Shown: positions 7,865 to 8,941 of the stretch, piece by piece
Position numbering within the stretch: the first letter of the stretch is position 1
Layout: the number at the start of each line of letters is the position of its first letter
Source: an uncultured Chthonomonas sp.
GTDB taxonomy: Bacteria; Armatimonadota; Chthonomonadetes; Chthonomonadales; CAJBBX01
Assembly (NCBI GenBank): GCA_903886985.1
Contig: CAISOI010000689.1
Location: 1 to 8,941, forward strand
Length of the DNA stretch: 8,941 nucleotides
Reading direction: 5' to 3'
The notes under the pieces: generated by a model
Database searches by the model: none
What the model was told of the DNA's origin: nothing
Seen by the model: only the letters and a program-made list of their open reading frames with translations
Program-made: the position numbers and the translations under genes

Positions 7865-8341
7865 TTACTGAATTGCACACCATTCAAACAGTGTTTTCCA
7901 CTCCTCACGCTGTCGATCAATGAGTTGCAGAGAATTAGCATCATTTGATTTCTCAACGGCATCCACAAATGCAATAGGTTCAAGATCGGGGCGGATAATC
8001 TGCAGGGGATGACCAGCCGCCTTCTGCATCCAATAACGACTATTGTAGTAGTCGCCTTCCAGCCTATGCATAATCCCGTGCCACCACGAACCAGTAAAGT
8101 CTCCTATGGATTGGCTCACGGTGTGGCTTTTCCAGATATCACCAGCGTACAGCCACATACCTGCTATTAGAGGGGGATTACCAACTATGGCCGGATCAGC
8201 AATCACTCGAATCACTGTCTCTTCGTAAACCGGAGTGGGAAGTTTCAGAGATGCCAGTGCCATACTGAATGGTAAAACGGCAAATAGTGGCTCAAGTGCG
8301 GCAGCGATATCCAGAGGCAAGTTCAGGGAAGGCTCTATCAA
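7865..8341 (-). CDS. Conserved protein of unknown function with WWH / HRxEGD motif
   Basis: A 158-residue protein with no signal peptide or clear membrane segment. I do not know a function or a domain name. It resembles, from memory, conserved hypothetical proteins of soil bacteria and planctomycetes that share SH...Q, WHxxxHRxEGD, N.xYW and HP. Here these are Ser72-His73, Trp86-Trp87-His88, His92-Arg93, Glu95-Gly96-Asp97, Asn100, Tyr103-Trp104 and His111-Pro112. The concentration of conserved His, Trp and acidic residues suggests a binding or catalytic pocket, possibly for a metal, but this is inference. The start is TTG: TTGA joins the stop of the peptidase gene to this start (4-base overlap), and GAGGAG lies 6 bases upstream at the right spacing. 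The first in-frame ATG is at codon 27 and would cut off the N-terminus. Coupling to the peptidase gene suggests a shared process. Confidence 0.82.
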   Translation of the reverse strand: MIEPSLNLPLDIAAALEPLFAVLPFSMALASLKLPTPVYEETVIRVIADPAIVGNPPLIAGMWLYAGDIWKSHTVSQSIGDFTGSWWHGIMHRLEGDYYNSRYWMQKAAGHPLQIIRPDLEPIAFVDAVEKSNDANSLQLIDRQREEWKTLFEWCAIQ

Positions 8342-8941
8342 AGGTTTCTCCTCAAAAAGTCCGTAATCAATGAAAAGAGATGGAAGTGTCTCGACTCGAT
8401 ACCATGTCGCTTCCCTGGATAAAACATTGTTTCAAAGGGCTGCTTTGCGTTTTGGAGTGCTGTGGCTATCTCAACGGCATTCTGAAAGTGTACATTGTCA
8501 TCTAACAGCCCATGAATGAGCAAGTAACTGCCGTCAAATTTGCCGGCATAAGTGATTGGTGAACCTTCACGGTAACCGGCTTCGTTTTCGGATGGCAATC
8601 CCATGTACCGTTCGGTATAGATTGAGTCGTAGAGGCGCCAATCCGCAACAGGTGCCACCGCAATCGCTGCTTTAAAGACACCCATGCCGCGAAACAGGCA
8701 GTTGCTCGCCATAAATCCGCCGTAGCTCCAACCCCAGATTGCAATTCGGTCCGCATCGATAAACGGCATAGAACCAATATGTTTTGCGCCCGCGATCTGG
8801 TCTAACGTTTCGAACCATCCTAATCGATGATAAGTGCACTTACAGAATTCTCGTCCGCGACCGCCTGTGCCACGATTTTCAACAAGCGCAACCACATATC
8901 CCTGTTCAGCAAGAAATTGGAACCACCTGTGTGGCTTGCCA
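8338..8941 (-). CDS. Prolyl oligopeptidase / DPP-IV family (S9) serine peptidase, C-terminal catalytic part
   Basis: This is the last 200 residues of a peptidase whose 5' end lies beyond the right edge. The frame is open to the edge, and the GTG at 8895 is internal because typical family sequence (WFQFLAEQGYVVALVENRGTGGRG) precedes and spans it. It is the alpha/beta-hydrolase domain of S9 peptidases that cleave dipeptides, often after proline. The nucleophile is Ser in GWSYGG (visible residue 72), the acid is Asp in HGLLDDNVHF (147), and the base is His in GKRHGI (179). The Asp-His spacing of 32 equals that of human DPP4 (708 and 740), placing it in the S9B-like branch. ENRGT has Glu where Asp is usual. 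The gene overlaps the next one by 4 bases at TTGA, so it leads the operon as far as the window shows. The missing N-terminal propeller and any signal peptide cannot be judged, so location is unknown. Confidence 0.93.
   Translation of the reverse strand, partial: GKPHRWFQFLAEQGYVVALVENRGTGGRGREFCKCTYHRLGWFETLDQIAGAKHIGSMPFIDADRIAIWGWSYGGFMASNCLFRGMGVFKAAIAVAPVADWRLYDSIYTERYMGLPSENEAGYREGSPITYAGKFDGSYLLIHGLLDDNVHFQNAVEIATALQNAKQPFETMFYPGKRHGIESRHFHLFSLITDFLRRNL
8348..8353 (-). promoter_or_regulatory. Ribosome binding site supporting the TTG start
   Basis: The minus strand reads GAGGAG 6 bases before the TTG at 8341. It lies inside the end of the peptidase gene. It decides for the TTG start over any later ATG, and resembles the site in front of the propeller gene. 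Confidence 0.7.

Noticed and set aside
8338..8895. Complete 185-residue peptidase starting at the GTG at 8895
   Set aside because: The frame stays open to the window edge, and the 15 residues before the GTG match the S9 family, so the gene is a fragment whose real start is outside.

Overview
The window holds bacterial chromosomal DNA of medium GC content (by eye near 50%), densely coded, with no RNA gene, insertion sequence or CRISPR array that I can see. The taxon cannot be fixed from the sequence. The mix of an RF3 gene, a DPP-IV-type peptidase, a secreted PQQ-type sugar dehydrogenase and a SWIM/DUF6493 pair would suit an environmental, probably Gram-negative, free-living bacterium (for example an Acidobacteria-, Armatimonadota- or Planctomycetota-like lineage). 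That is inference only.

Layout. Left part, minus strand: a SWIM zinc-finger protein (3069-4436) overlaps by 11 bases a very large DUF6493-like protein whose frame stays open from 3079 to the left edge of the window (1026 codons, 3' end missing). The long gene is easily overlooked because its stop lies outside the window. Centre, plus strand: prfC, encoding peptide chain release factor 3 (4610-6229), is transcribed divergently from the SWIM gene across a 173-base intergenic region carrying an extended -10 promoter. Right part, minus strand: an apparent operon reads right to left through the catalytic end of a prolyl-oligopeptidase/DPP-IV family peptidase (5' end missing), a 158-residue conserved protein of unknown function with a TTG start, and a secreted glucose/sorbosone dehydrogenase-family beta-propeller. 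prfC and the propeller gene converge, separated by 61 bases.

How the genes work together. SWIM plus DUF6493 proteins form a recurrent pair that, in other bacteria, is found with MoxR-type AAA+ ATPases, VWA proteins and DUF5682 proteins (compare the E. coli yehL-yehM-yehP-yehQ neighbourhood). Its function is not established, and it is the least understood system here. Its remaining partners, if present, lie to the left of the window. The right-hand operon looks catabolic or envelope-related: a peptidase, a protein with conserved His/Trp motifs, and an exported sugar-oxidising-type propeller. prfC is a housekeeping translation gene that happens to lie between the two.
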